The notes beneath the pieces are model-generated. The model saw only the letters and a program-made list of their open reading frames with translations, had not been told where the DNA came from and made no database searches. 64,000 nt of DNA from Treponema sp. (GTDB lineage: Bacteria > Spirochaetota > Spirochaetia > Treponematales > Treponemataceae). The first letter of the stretch is position 1. The number at the start of each line of letters is the position of its first letter. Positions 53,840 to 61,926 of the stretch are shown here, in pieces. The stretch is taken from positions 21,744-85,743 of the forward strand of contig JAEEIU010000049.1 in the NCBI GenBank assembly GCA_016281495.1, written 5' to 3'. Position numbers and translations under genes: made by a program.

Positions 53840-54418
53840 CTAAAAAATTCCGACTGCAGAAAATCCAAGTGCAAATTTATGAAATGGAATCCATTGATGT
53901 GCCTCAATTGAAAGGCCGTAATAATATCCGTAATCAAGCTTGAGGCCAATCCTTGTGTCATTTTCAAATCCAATCGGCATGATGGTCACTGTAGCTCCGG
54001 CACCACCTGCAAAACTGTTGGCAATAAAGCCTGCTTCAACATAAGCTTCAAGACGCAGTTCATCCAAGAGGGAATAATCTAATCCGCTGATTACAGAAAC
54101 CGTAAAGAACTTATCGGAAGGATTAAAAAAATGGGAGTTATTGCTGCTTGAGTTTTCACTGTCATAAGACAAAAGCCAATAGATCCAAAACGGCATTCCG
54201 ATGTTTCCGCCCACAAAAAAGTTAGGTGTCAAATCATAGGTTCCGTTTATATTTATGTTTCCACCGCTTAGATTTTTATAGTTTTCATAACTTTCTGCAT
54301 TCCACCCGAACAAATAATAATCCACATTGAATGCAATGGTTGCATCGGCATCTTCCGCATAAAGAAAGCCACAGGAGAGAATAAGAATTGCAAGCAAAAT
54401 GTATTTCTTACACCTCAT
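53840..54418 (-). CDS. outer-membrane beta-barrel-like protein
   Basis: The 192-aa protein has a signal peptide ending LYAED. The mature part is made of alternating amphipathic strands with polar turns (ATIAFNVDYYLFGW, GNININGTYDL, FFVGGNIGMPFW, LRLEAYVEAGFIA, ATVTIMPIGF, TRIGLKLDYGYYYGLS) and ends with FALGFSAVGIF, a terminal aromatic as in barrel proteins. Eight strands is a reasonable estimate. The promoter places transcription at the start codon. Confidence 0.65.
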   Translation of the reverse strand: MRCKKYILLAILILSCGFLYAEDADATIAFNVDYYLFGWNAESYENYKNLSGGNININGTYDLTPNFFVGGNIGMPFWIYWLLSYDSENSSSNNSHFFNPSDKFFTVSVISGLDYSLLDELRLEAYVEAGFIANSFAGGAGATVTIMPIGFENDTRIGLKLDYGYYYGLSIEAHQWIPFHKFALGFSAVGIF

Positions 54419-54424
54419 GATTAA

Positions 54425-54453
54425 AGTATAATCCTTATGTCCCTTATTGTAAA
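54425..54453 (-). promoter_or_regulatory. leaderless promoter of the barrel protein gene
   Basis: TTTACA (54453-54448), 17 bp, TATACT (54430-54425), then 6 nt to ATG 54418. AAGGA lies too far upstream to serve as a ribosome site. Confidence 0.6.
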
Positions 54454-54471
54454 CTATATTCTGGCTAATGT

Positions 54472-55299
54472 TCAGGGAACAGCAGCTAACAAGTCCTTGA
54501 GTTTCTTTGCGTTCTTGGCGCCATTTCCGTTTGGGTGATTGTTGAAGTATACCTGAATCAGTGTGCCCCTGTCCTTGATTCTGGAGATTCCCGGTACAAA
54601 TTGAATGAGCTCTTCATCACTGTAATCGTACAGGTAGCGGGCGGAACCGTTTGAACTTTCTGAAGAAGAGGCTGGGTCCTGTGCATACCATGCATTGGCA
54701 TTACGGCCATGAAGTCGGATATAGGCGATTGGTCCCATGAAGTTGGAATACAAGTTGTCATGTAAATCCGCATTGGGAAGTGATTTAAGTTGGGGCATGT
54801 CACAAAATGCTATGGATGCCTTCCGTTGAACAAGGCCTTCAAAAACCGATTCGCGTATCCATTCTTTGTGGCGGAACTCTATCACCACGGGATAGCCTTG
54901 GTATTCTTCAATCAGTTTTGCAAGATAGATCCTGTTTTCATTTGTGTAATGAAAGCTTTGCGGAAATTGAAAAAGTACTGCGCTGAGGCTGTCATTCTCC
55001 AGAAGGGGATTAAGGGCATGCTTGAATTCTTCAGATGCGTTGGGCCACATTTTCGTTATCTCGTGTGTAAGCATCCTGTTTGCCTTTATGCTGAAGCTGA
55101 CTTTTCCCTGACTCCTTTGATAAAAAGAATAAAGACGGTCTGCGGTGGGCATGCTGTAGAATGTGCTGTTCAACTCAAGCGCATTAAACTGAGTCGCATA
55201 GTAAGAGAGGAAATCTGCCCTTTTCAATTCCTGCGGATAAAACACACCCTTCCATTCCGGGTAGTCGTATCCGCTGGTTCCTATTAAAATTTTTTCCAT
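54472..55299 (-). CDS. DUF72 family protein
   Basis: The 275-aa protein begins KILIGTSGYDYPEWKGVFYP and continues with FNALELNSTFYSMP, FSIKANRMLTH, AVLFQFPQSFHY, VVIEFRHKEWI and YIRLHGRN, ending with YFNNHPNGNGAKNA. All are typical DUF72 (YecE) barrel segments. The enzymatic role is unknown; the conserved Glu/Arg/His cluster suggests a TIM-barrel hydrolase or nuclease. No clear ribosome site precedes the ATG. Confidence 0.9.
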   Translation of the reverse strand: MEKILIGTSGYDYPEWKGVFYPQELKRADFLSYYATQFNALELNSTFYSMPTADRLYSFYQRSQGKVSFSIKANRMLTHEITKMWPNASEEFKHALNPLLENDSLSAVLFQFPQSFHYTNENRIYLAKLIEEYQGYPVVIEFRHKEWIRESVFEGLVQRKASIAFCDMPQLKSLPNADLHDNLYSNFMGPIAYIRLHGRNANAWYAQDPASSSESSNGSARYLYDYSDEELIQFVPGISRIKDRGTLIQVYFNNHPNGNGAKNAKKLKDLLAAVP

Positions 55300-55362
55300 A
55301 CGTTTATTCGTTTCTTGAACAATGCTTCGCGTGTGATTAAGCCCATTTAGGACCTCTATCGG

Positions 55363-56181
55363 TTACAGCTCATTACCCTTTGGCTGTTTCTTATATTTTT
55401 CAAACTCTAGCATCACTTCATGCATATCTTCTGGTGTGTATTGATGGCATTTTTCTTTTAGCTCTCCCGGTACGCCATAGAAGGCTTCTGCCATGCCACC
55501 TGCTATATCAGTAAGAGTGTCACAGTCACCGCCGAGGCTTACTGCCGTTCTGATTACATCCTCAAAGCCATCTCCTTCCATGAATGCGGTTATTGCTTCC
55601 GGCACTGTTTCCTGGCAGCTTTCCACATGGTGATAGTCCGGGCGTATTTCATCGCAGGTTCTGGACAAGTCATATTTGAATTCCTTGGTGACAAACTCTT
55701 TGATTTGTGATTTTGAGTAGCCATTACGTGCCATCCATATTACTGATGCCGCCGCTTCCGCTCCCTTGATTCCTTCCGGATGATTGTGAGTGATTTCCGC
55801 TGACCATCCTGCAACTTCCCTGGTACGCTCCAAAGTTTCAAAGAGCCATCCCACGGAACTTACGCGCATGGCTGAACCGTTTCCATAGCTTCCATAAGGC
55901 TCTGTCTTCTTTGCCGCTATCCACAGATAAAATTTCTGTCCATAACCTGCATGCGGATATTTGTGTCCCCAAAGGTGCATGCTTCTAATCATTTCATTTT
56001 TCATCGTGCTTTCATCTGCATCCAGTCCCGCCTTTAGTATTCCATCGCATATTGCAATTGTCATCACAGTATCATCTGTAAAATGAGGCCTTTCAGAAAA
56101 CAAGGGGAAATCCTTTGTCTTGAATCCCCTGTCAAACTCAAATGGCTGTCCTATTATGTCACCTAAAATTGCACCGTACAT
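55363..56181 (-). CDS. ADP-ribosylglycohydrolase family protein
   Basis: I place the start at ATG 56181 (MYGAILGDIIGQPFEF), which has GGAGG six bases upstream; an earlier ATG at 56226 has none. The 272-aa protein has the metal-binding motifs HFTDDTVMT near residue 34 and GGDCDTLTDIAGGMAEA near residue 220, which coordinate two Mg ions in this family. It removes ADP-ribose from proteins or small molecules; the substrate is unknown. No ADP-ribosyltransferase is adjacent. Confidence 0.88.
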   Translation of the reverse strand: MYGAILGDIIGQPFEFDRGFKTKDFPLFSERPHFTDDTVMTIAICDGILKAGLDADESTMKNEMIRSMHLWGHKYPHAGYGQKFYLWIAAKKTEPYGSYGNGSAMRVSSVGWLFETLERTREVAGWSAEITHNHPEGIKGAEAAASVIWMARNGYSKSQIKEFVTKEFKYDLSRTCDEIRPDYHHVESCQETVPEAITAFMEGDGFEDVIRTAVSLGGDCDTLTDIAGGMAEAFYGVPGELKEKCHQYTPEDMHEVMLEFEKYKKQPKGNEL

Positions 56182-56320
56182 GTATTCCTCCCAATTGTCA
56201 TTTACATCATAATACAATTTTTTCATGTTATGCAGTAGCCCATCGGGTGACCTTATTATTTTATCATAGATTTTTTGAATTTTTAAACACAAAGGCCCTG
56301 GTTTTTGTTATATTTTGATA

Positions 56321-56450
56321 ATGGAAGATAAAGAACGGGCTAGGGATTGGAGGGGTGAGCGGAGCGAAAACACGCGGGAGCGTGGTCGGAGGCGAGAGCC
56401 GTAGCCCCGGAAAGCCCGACCTGCCGCACGGCAGGTAGCCTCCGCATGAA
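56321..56450 (+). other. GC-rich structured element with a 27-codon ORF
   Basis: The stretch is strikingly GC-rich beside AT-rich flanks. Hairpins CACGC-ggga-GCGTG and CTGCCG-ca-CGGCAG are enclosed by CGGAGGC...GCCTCCG. An ATG at 56321 opens a 27-codon frame that is very rich in Arg and Glu and ends in REP. It looks like a dispersed repeat or structured RNA; coding is doubtful. Confidence 0.4.
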
Positions 56451-56471
56451 CTTTTTTAACTTGCCGTTTTT

Positions 56472-57011
56472 CTACTTTCGGATTCTCCTTTTGTACTTGA
56501 TGTATTTTGCGATGAACGAACCGAACAACCACAGATAAAGGACTCCAATGACTATCCAGAATATTGTGAAGCCGTGTCCTATTCCACGCTGGAATATGCT
56601 TAGAATCAGATTTGTCACAATGCATCCGAAGAAGATTATCAGGAGAGGGATTATTCTTCCACCGAAAATCCTCCTTATCATATCAAGGCGTGACTCGTCA
56701 TCACAGAATATGTCCTCTTGTCCGTTTGCCTCGGAGGCCTTTTTGCGGAAATAGCTGTAACCCATGCAGTCGGTCAGGTATTCCCAGCCGCAGTCCCCAA
56801 AAAGCTTTATGTAATCGGGGCGGCTTCCTGTCTTGTTGTAGTCCAGCTGATAAATGTAATTCTCCGGCTCGCAGCGTTCAAAATGATAGAAGCACGGCAT
56901 GTTTACTCCGATGAATTTCCATCCCTGTGAATGCATTTCCTCCAGCCATCTTGCCTCTTCATCATACTGTGTTATGCTGAACCATCTGATTTTTGTTTTT
57001 GTCTCGCTCAT
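56472..57011 (-). CDS. DUF2812 membrane protein, partner of the PadR regulator
   Basis: ATG 57011 with AGGAGG upstream gives 179 aa. Residues 1-110 are the DUF2812 domain (WLEEMHSQGWKF, YHFERCEPENYIYQLDY, YIKLFGDCGWEYL). Two membrane helices follow (IIPLLIIFFGCIV and TIFWIVIGVLYLWLFG) and the tail is basic. The pair PadR-DUF2812 is a common arrangement in firmicutes and related anaerobes; the protein may act as a membrane sensor or effector controlled by PadR. It lies ten nt after padR. Confidence 0.85.
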   Translation of the reverse strand: MSETKTKIRWFSITQYDEEARWLEEMHSQGWKFIGVNMPCFYHFERCEPENYIYQLDYNKTGSRPDYIKLFGDCGWEYLTDCMGYSYFRKKASEANGQEDIFCDDESRLDMIRRIFGGRIIPLLIIFFGCIVTNLILSIFQRGIGHGFTIFWIVIGVLYLWLFGSFIAKYIKYKRRIRK

Positions 57012-57021
57012 TGTTGGCCTC

Positions 57022-57345
57022 CTATTCGACCTTGCCTTCCTGTGTGGCATTCTTAAAGAGTCTCTTGATACGCTTTAATTCAAGCGCTAGAACCTCGCAT
57101 CCCAAATCTGTTATCACATAGACGCGGCGCTTTTCTTCCTCACGAATGAACTTGATCAATCCATCCCTTTCCATTTTGGAAAGCGTTCCGTACATTGTAC
57201 CCGGAGTTATGCTGATTTCACCTTCCGTCATTTCCTTGACTTTCTGTACAATCCCATAACCGTGGTTTTCTTCCTGAAGGCATAGCAGAATGTAGAATCC
57301 TGTCTCTGTCATCGGCACGTATACTTTCTTGATGTGACTGTCCAT
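57022..57345 (-). CDS. PadR-family transcriptional regulator
   Basis: ATG 57345 has GGAGG five bases upstream and is preferred to ATG 57357; product 107 aa. The PadR winged helix is clear: TETGFYILLCLQEENHGYG, then GEISITPGTMYGTLSKMERD, GLIKFIREEEKRRVY and ITDLGCEVLALE. The short C-terminal helix would dimerise. Three 19-bp dyads upstream, one filling the promoter spacer, make autoregulation likely. Confidence 0.92.
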   Translation of the reverse strand: MDSHIKKVYVPMTETGFYILLCLQEENHGYGIVQKVKEMTEGEISITPGTMYGTLSKMERDGLIKFIREEEKRRVYVITDLGCEVLALELKRIKRLFKNATQEGKVE

Positions 57346-57367
57346 CTGAACCTCCATTGCAGTTCAA

Positions 57368-57386
57368 TATATCCAGCTGCAATATA
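57368..57386. promoter_or_regulatory. PadR operator 1
   Basis: TATATCCAGCTGCAATATA, a 19-bp dyad with consensus TATATCnnnCTGCnnTATA. It overlaps operator 2 by four bases. Confidence 0.55.
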
Positions 57387-57401
57387 TCGCACTGCGTTGT
57401 A
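57383..57401. promoter_or_regulatory. PadR operator 2
   Basis: TATATCGCACTGCGTTGTA, the second 19-bp copy, 15 bp from operator 1 and 30 bp from operator 3. Confidence 0.5.
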
Positions 57402-57410
57402 TCTGAATTA

Positions 57411-57439
57411 AATATATCACACTGCGATATAAGTGTCAA
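57411..57439 (-). promoter_or_regulatory. padR promoter with operator 3 in the spacer
   Basis: TTGACA (57439-57434), 17 bp, TATATT (57416-57411). The third dyad, TATATCACACTGCGATATA (57413-57431), fills the spacer. Confidence 0.65.
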
Positions 57440-57472
57440 GCTTTTTTTGAAAAATTTTTTTATTTCCAGCAT

Positions 57473-57912
57473 GATATATCTATCTGTCCGGCATTATGTC
57501 CTAAAATCCGTCATTTAGCTTGATTTTTTGCGGTGGAAAGGGGGTCTCACTGTTGTTTAAACACAAGTTTTCCACAGTTTGAATGGCACTTTTCCACATG
57601 TTATACTACTTGACATTCCTAATTCACAATAATATGGGCAATTAGAGCAGGAAAAAGTTCAAAAAACCATAATTCCTTATATTACAAAGAATTATTTTAC
57701 AATACCTGTATAACTCCAAAATCTTTGAATTTCTTAGATCGAATAATTCAACGTAATATCAAGAAATCGGCAACTTTTCCACAGCAAATTCACAGAAATA
57801 CACAAGTTTTCCACAATGCTTGGCAAATGGCAGAGAGTAGGATTCAATATAGACACATTCCAGATATTCTTCTACAATAAAATAATGTCAAATCAAAAAA
57901 GGGAGAATGAAT
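57473..57912. other. gene-free AT-rich region with four TTTTCCACA (DnaA-box-like) sites
   Basis: No gene is seen. TTTTCCACA occurs at 57568, 57590, 57775 and 57807, all on the plus strand, and the related AATTCACA at 57621 and 57787. The sites come as two pairs, 22 and 32 bp apart, around a very AT-rich middle (57650-57760). DnaA boxes in other bacteria read TTATCCACA or TTTTCCACA. It could be an origin-like or DnaA-titrating locus. dnaA and dnaN are not in the window. Confidence 0.45.
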
Positions 57913-58944
57913 ATGAAAAAACTGATAGCCATTTTATTACTTGCTTTTACCGTTGGCCTGGGATTTGCCGCTAAGGCAGATTATTATGTTGAAAAGTACA
58001 GCCTTCTTGATCAGCAGCAACAGTACCAGGAGATAATCAATGACATCACGCAAAAGGATGAATCTGAATTTACCACTTCCGATTATTTCTATCTTGGATT
58101 GGCATATTTCCGTATGGAAAAAGATGAAGAAGCACTAAAAAATTTTAACATTGTAATTCAAAACGATCCCAGCTTCTCAAGTTCATATTACTATATTGGC
58201 GGAATCTATTTGTATTCAAAAGAGTACGATAAAGCCATCCCCTATTATGAAAAATGCATTGAACTGAATGACAAGGATTCCCAATCCTACGAGTGGCTTG
58301 GAACCATATATGATACCCTCGGCGACTATCAAAAGGCCTTGGAATATTATTCCAAATTCTACTCTCTTGACAAAAAGAATCCCGATGCCCTCTACCATAT
58401 GGCTTACACCCTGTACGTGCTGAATGACTTGGGAAAAGCAAAAACCTATGCCGAAAAATATTTAAAGCAAGACAAGACTTCCTATGCCATGAACAGCATC
58501 ATGATAATGTGTCTCTATTCACAAGGCGACTACAAGAAGGCTCAGAAATACGAAAACCAGCTCGTCGAAATATGGAAGAATTCTCAGGAAGATTACATAA
58601 AGGAGCAGTCATATTTCAAACTTTATTCATTTTCATATAATGGATATGACTTGAGCGTGTACAAGAAATTAGACCAGACGGGCGACTTCTATGATCTTTT
58701 GGTTTGCAATGTATACCAGAATGATACTCTAATAAAGACAGTAAATCTGGAATATGACGGCTTTACAGCACAAATAGTTGGTGGAGCCACCTATTTTATC
58801 GGAACCTTTGACGTGAAATCCAGAGTACATTCAACGGCAAGCATAGCATACGACACGTGTCCTGATTTCCCTGAGTTCATCAAATGCATAAAACTTGCGG
58901 TGGACGGAAAGTTGAAAATTACCGCATCCAGTACAAGATATTAG
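57913..58944 (+). CDS. exported TPR protein
   Basis: ATG 57913 has GGGAGA at the right distance; the ATG six bases upstream abuts it. The 343-aa protein has a signal peptide ending FAAKA. Four to five TPR units follow between residues 50 and 220 (SDYFYLGLAYFRMEKDEEAL, SSYYYIGGIYLYSKEYDKAI, QSYEWLGTIYDTLGDYQKAL, PDALYHMAYTLYVLNDLGKA). A C-terminal beta domain of about 110 residues ends in KITASSTRY. TPRs usually mediate protein contacts; the location is probably periplasmic. Confidence 0.8.
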   Translation: MKKLIAILLLAFTVGLGFAAKADYYVEKYSLLDQQQQYQEIINDITQKDESEFTTSDYFYLGLAYFRMEKDEEALKNFNIVIQNDPSFSSSYYYIGGIYLYSKEYDKAIPYYEKCIELNDKDSQSYEWLGTIYDTLGDYQKALEYYSKFYSLDKKNPDALYHMAYTLYVLNDLGKAKTYAEKYLKQDKTSYAMNSIMIMCLYSQGDYKKAQKYENQLVEIWKNSQEDYIKEQSYFKLYSFSYNGYDLSVYKKLDQTGDFYDLLVCNVYQNDTLIKTVNLEYDGFTAQIVGGATYFIGTFDVKSRVHSTASIAYDTCPDFPEFIKCIKLAVDGKLKITASSTRY

Positions 58945-58948
58945 AAAA

Positions 58949-59866
58949 TCAATCTTTCGGGTTGAATAACTCCACCTGTTCTCCAAGAGGGCCGTAGAAA
59001 AATGAAAGCCTCGCATGAAATTCTGGGGTGCTTGGTATCACATTATCTTTTGGTTTGATGAAAACTTCATACCCGGCTGCCTCGACTTTTGCCGCAAGCT
59101 CATCAACATGTTTTGTTGCAAGTGCAAAATGACGAACCGCACCAAGAGAGCGAATCCCTTCTCCATTGCAGAAAATCTCGATACGTGCAGGAAAGAAAGC
59201 ATTCCCTGACTTGAGCATTACTCCCTGATCCCAGCGACGTTCTTCTACAAAACCAAGAATCTCCTTGTAAAAGTTTACTGCCTTTTCAAAACCCTCCGGA
59301 TCCTGACATTTCATCGAAACATGATGAATGCCGCATACCGGCTGGCTTGTATGGAATTCTTCCCTGGTAACTGCCATGTCGATGCATTTCCATTTTTCAC
59401 CAAAGAATTCCATCTCCCTCTCACTGACCGGCTTGAATCCTGCAGCCTTATAACAACCCATTGCGGGAGGATTGTTTTCAAACACCCCAAGATCAACTTT
59501 TTGTGCCTTAAAGATGTTGAACGCATATTCAAGTGAAAGCTGGAGCATTTTCTTGCCATATCCCTTGCCCCGTCGTGATTCATCAACAATCACAAATCCA
59601 AAGCGAATGTGTGTTTTCTCTGGATCCATGTAACGCATGATAAGATGACCGACAATTCCTTCTTCATCAAAAGCAGTAAACGGAAAAAAATTATCCGGTT
59701 CGCTGCAATCGCCATTGTTGCCAATATATTTTTGGTTCATGTCATCCGCAGTGATTGGAAATTTGTCGTACCTGTCAGCTGTCCACTTACGGAAACTCTC
59801 TTCGTCCCTGCACCATGAGATAATCGTTTTTGCATCCTCTGCCTTGTATGGCCTTAACCGCAGCAT
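58949..59866 (-). CDS. GNAT acetyltransferase fused to a VOC (glyoxalase-like) domain
   Basis: The 305-aa chain joins two domains. Residues 1-165 are a GNAT: LRLRPYKAEDAKTIISWC, HLIMRYMD, FGFVIVDESRRGKGYGKKML (acetyl-CoA loop) and NPPAMGCYKAAGF. Residues about 175-305 are a VOC domain: IHHVSMKCQDPEGFEKAVNF, YKEILGF, VRHFALATKHVDELAAKVEA and SFFYGPLGEQVELF, with His and Glu metal-ligand candidates. GGGGGA precedes the ATG. A fosfomycin/bleomycin-like resistance or detoxification role is conceivable but unproven. Confidence 0.85.
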   Translation of the reverse strand: MLRLRPYKAEDAKTIISWCRDEESFRKWTADRYDKFPITADDMNQKYIGNNGDCSEPDNFFPFTAFDEEGIVGHLIMRYMDPEKTHIRFGFVIVDESRRGKGYGKKMLQLSLEYAFNIFKAQKVDLGVFENNPPAMGCYKAAGFKPVSEREMEFFGEKWKCIDMAVTREEFHTSQPVCGIHHVSMKCQDPEGFEKAVNFYKEILGFVEERRWDQGVMLKSGNAFFPARIEIFCNGEGIRSLGAVRHFALATKHVDELAAKVEAAGYEVFIKPKDNVIPSTPEFHARLSFFYGPLGEQVELFNPKD

Positions 59867-59877
59867 TTATTCCCCCT

Positions 59878-60708
59878 TCAAGATGCCTGTTCCTGCATCC
59901 ATTGTTCGATATAACAGGCTACACTGTCATCATCATTTTTCCCGATTATTTTTGTTGCCCATGCCTTTGCTTCAGGGATTGCATTTCCCACGGCACATGC
60001 TTCATCCGCAATTTCAAACATGGGCAAGTCATTGATTGAATCACCAAAGACAACAAGCTTGTCCGCACCTATTTTTTTCTTTAATGCCAAAATCGCCTTT
60101 GCCTTGGTACAGTTTTCAGGACAAATCTCAAGCCAGAATTCATTGTCATAAGCATCCTTTTGAAAAACACATTCCCAACCCTCGTATTTCCTCATTCGCT
60201 CGTAAGCGGACCTAATATTCGATTCATCATCTACCAAGGTGACATAACCTGCCTCACCTTCAAACATTGCCTCAAGATTTTCCACACGTTTCATACGTGA
60301 ATCATTCTTGTGTTCTTCAATATACTTTTGGAGTCCAGGCACAGGATTTTTTGCACAATAGAACTTGAACATCTCTTCTCCAAAATAAGAAGAAACAAAT
60401 CCCCTTTCTTCAAGTTCCGGAAGCTCTGTCTTTAACAGATTTATTTCTTTTAGAGTAAACAACGCTTTTTGAATCATACGCCCATTCGAGTTGTCGGCAA
60501 GAACGGTTCCATTTCTCGTAATGACCGGCAGTTTCAGCTTTAATTTTCCTGTGATTTCCATTGCACTTTGAATTGAACGGGCTGTGGCATAAGTAAACAG
60601 GACGCCATTTTCTATAAGGCGATTCAAAGTCTGGACCGTTTTTTCCGAGAGGGTTTTGTCACTGCGCATCAAAGTTCCGTCCAAATCAGAAACAAAAAGA
60701 GTTTTCAT
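59878..60708 (-). CDS. Cof-type HAD phosphatase
   Basis: The 276-aa protein has HAD motif I FVSDLDGTLM, motif II in TYATARS, motif III Lys near KAKAILALKKKIG and motif IV FGDSINDLPMFEIAD, with a Cof-type cap in the middle third. It dephosphorylates sugar phosphates or flavin/PLP-type substrates; which one cannot be read. GGAGG lies before the ATG. It is eleven nt upstream of the GNAT-VOC gene on the same strand and probably shares its transcript. Confidence 0.88.
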   Translation of the reverse strand: MKTLFVSDLDGTLMRSDKTLSEKTVQTLNRLIENGVLFTYATARSIQSAMEITGKLKLKLPVITRNGTVLADNSNGRMIQKALFTLKEINLLKTELPELEERGFVSSYFGEEMFKFYCAKNPVPGLQKYIEEHKNDSRMKRVENLEAMFEGEAGYVTLVDDESNIRSAYERMRKYEGWECVFQKDAYDNEFWLEICPENCTKAKAILALKKKIGADKLVVFGDSINDLPMFEIADEACAVGNAIPEAKAWATKIIGKNDDDSVACYIEQWMQEQAS

Positions 60709-60790
60709 TTTACACCTCCACAGATTTTAAAACCGGAAACCATTATCAGTATAATTTGAAAATCATCAAAGTTCTAGTACCAAGATATGA

Positions 60791-60819
60791 TTGCCTACAT
60801 TTTCTAACTGTGTTATGAT
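60791..60819 (+). promoter_or_regulatory. candidate leaderless promoter of the HEYGH gene
   Basis: TTGCCT (60791-60796), 17 bp, TATGAT (60814-60819), then 9 nt to ATG 60829, without a Shine-Dalgarno. Confidence 0.45.
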
Positions 60820-60828
60820 ATTGATTGT

Positions 60829-61260
60829 ATGAAAATCAATTTTGTTAAACGGCTTTTCTTTGTTTTGATTCAATGTACCTATGGCCTTGGGCAGACAATC
60901 TGCGGCTTTGTTGTCTTTTTGATTTTCTTACGCAAACCCCACCGCATTTATCGTGGCTGCATCGACACCATGTGGGATACTTGCTCAGGTTTGAGCCTGG
61001 GCCTCTTTATCTTTACGCCAAAAAAAGATTTCTCTGACTCACAGAAAATTCGCGTGCATGAATACGGCCACTGCATTCAGTCTATTTTCCTTGGACCGCT
61101 TTATCTTTTTATCGGCATCATTTCCTGTACATGGGCAGGCCTTCCGTATTTCGTAAAGATGCGGAGGGAAAAGAAGATTCCCTATACAAAATGCTTTGTG
61201 GAACATTGGGCAAGTGCCTGGGGTGAATGGATAACCGGAGAAGATGCTGTTTGGGATTAA
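60829..61260 (+). CDS. small membrane protein with HEYGH metallo-motif
   Basis: The 143-aa protein has a hydrophobic N-terminal segment (LFFVLIQCTYGLGQTICGFV), then KIRVHEYGHCIQSIFLGP near residue 77, a second hydrophobic stretch (LYLFIGIISCTWAGL) and a conserved-looking CFVEHWASAWGEW end. HEYGH fits the HExxH zinc motif, and a downstream Glu or Trp-rich end could supply a third ligand. I recall similar HEYGHtiQS proteins in Bacteroides, without known function. Proteolytic activity is inference only. Confidence 0.55.
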   Translation: MKINFVKRLFFVLIQCTYGLGQTICGFVVFLIFLRKPHRIYRGCIDTMWDTCSGLSLGLFIFTPKKDFSDSQKIRVHEYGHCIQSIFLGPLYLFIGIISCTWAGLPYFVKMRREKKIPYTKCFVEHWASAWGEWITGEDAVWD

Positions 61261-61264
61261 GCGA

Positions 61265-61918
61265 TTATTCCTGACGCAGGCAGATGTCCTTTAATTCCGT
61301 AATGTTTCCTGCTATGTAATCGGCACCGGCGCTCTGTAATTCCTGCATGCTGCCATATCCAAAGAGCACGCCACATGATTTTAGACCTGTTTTTTTTGCA
61401 CCCAGAATGTCATGTTTCCGGTCTCCTATCATCAGGACTTTTCCACGGTCATCAATCTGATTCCGCTCAAGGGCATACTCAATCACTTCATCTTTTTTGC
61501 TTCGTGTTTCATCCATCAGGCTTCCGCAGACATTTTCAAAATACTGGGCAAGACCAAAGTGTTCGATTATTTTAACTGAATATTCCTCCGGCTTGGACGT
61601 TGCCACCACAAGCTTTTTTCCCGCATCCTTCAGGGTACTGAGCAAATCGGGGATTCCAGGGTATACGGCATTTTCCAAAAGCCCCTTTTCCGCAAAATAT
61701 TCACGGTATTTCACAACACCAAGGGCCGCCTTTTCCTCAGAAAAACCAAACTGCGTCCTGAACGTATCCACAAGCGGAGGCCCAATAAACGAACAGAGTT
61801 TTTCATACGTGGGAATTTCAAGCCCAAAACATTCCAGGGCATGCTTAAAAGAATTAGTGATTCCAAGAGCAGGATCGGTAAGAGTTCCGTCCAAATCAAA
61901 AAAAAGCCAATCGAACAT
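61265..61918 (-). CDS. HAD hydrolase, phosphoglycolate-phosphatase-like
   Basis: ATG 61918 gives 217 aa; a TTG two codons earlier is less likely. Motif I is FFDLDGTLTDPALGITNSF, motif II VVATSKPEEYSV, motif III Lys in RSKKDEVIEYAL and motif IV MIGDRKHDILGAKKTGL. The cap and motifs place it with Gph/PpaX-type phosphatases. It follows azlD by nine nt, perhaps in the same transcript. Substrate unknown. Confidence 0.88.
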   Translation of the reverse strand: MFDWLFFDLDGTLTDPALGITNSFKHALECFGLEIPTYEKLCSFIGPPLVDTFRTQFGFSEEKAALGVVKYREYFAEKGLLENAVYPGIPDLLSTLKDAGKKLVVATSKPEEYSVKIIEHFGLAQYFENVCGSLMDETRSKKDEVIEYALERNQIDDRGKVLMIGDRKHDILGAKKTGLKSCGVLFGYGSMQELQSAGADYIAGNITELKDICLRQE

Positions 61919-61926
61919 GGTCAAAC

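Noticed and set aside
60274..60285. Further DnaA-type box TTTTCCACA
   Set aside because: A single copy inside the HAD coding region; consistent with chance and not part of the 57.5-57.8 kb cluster.
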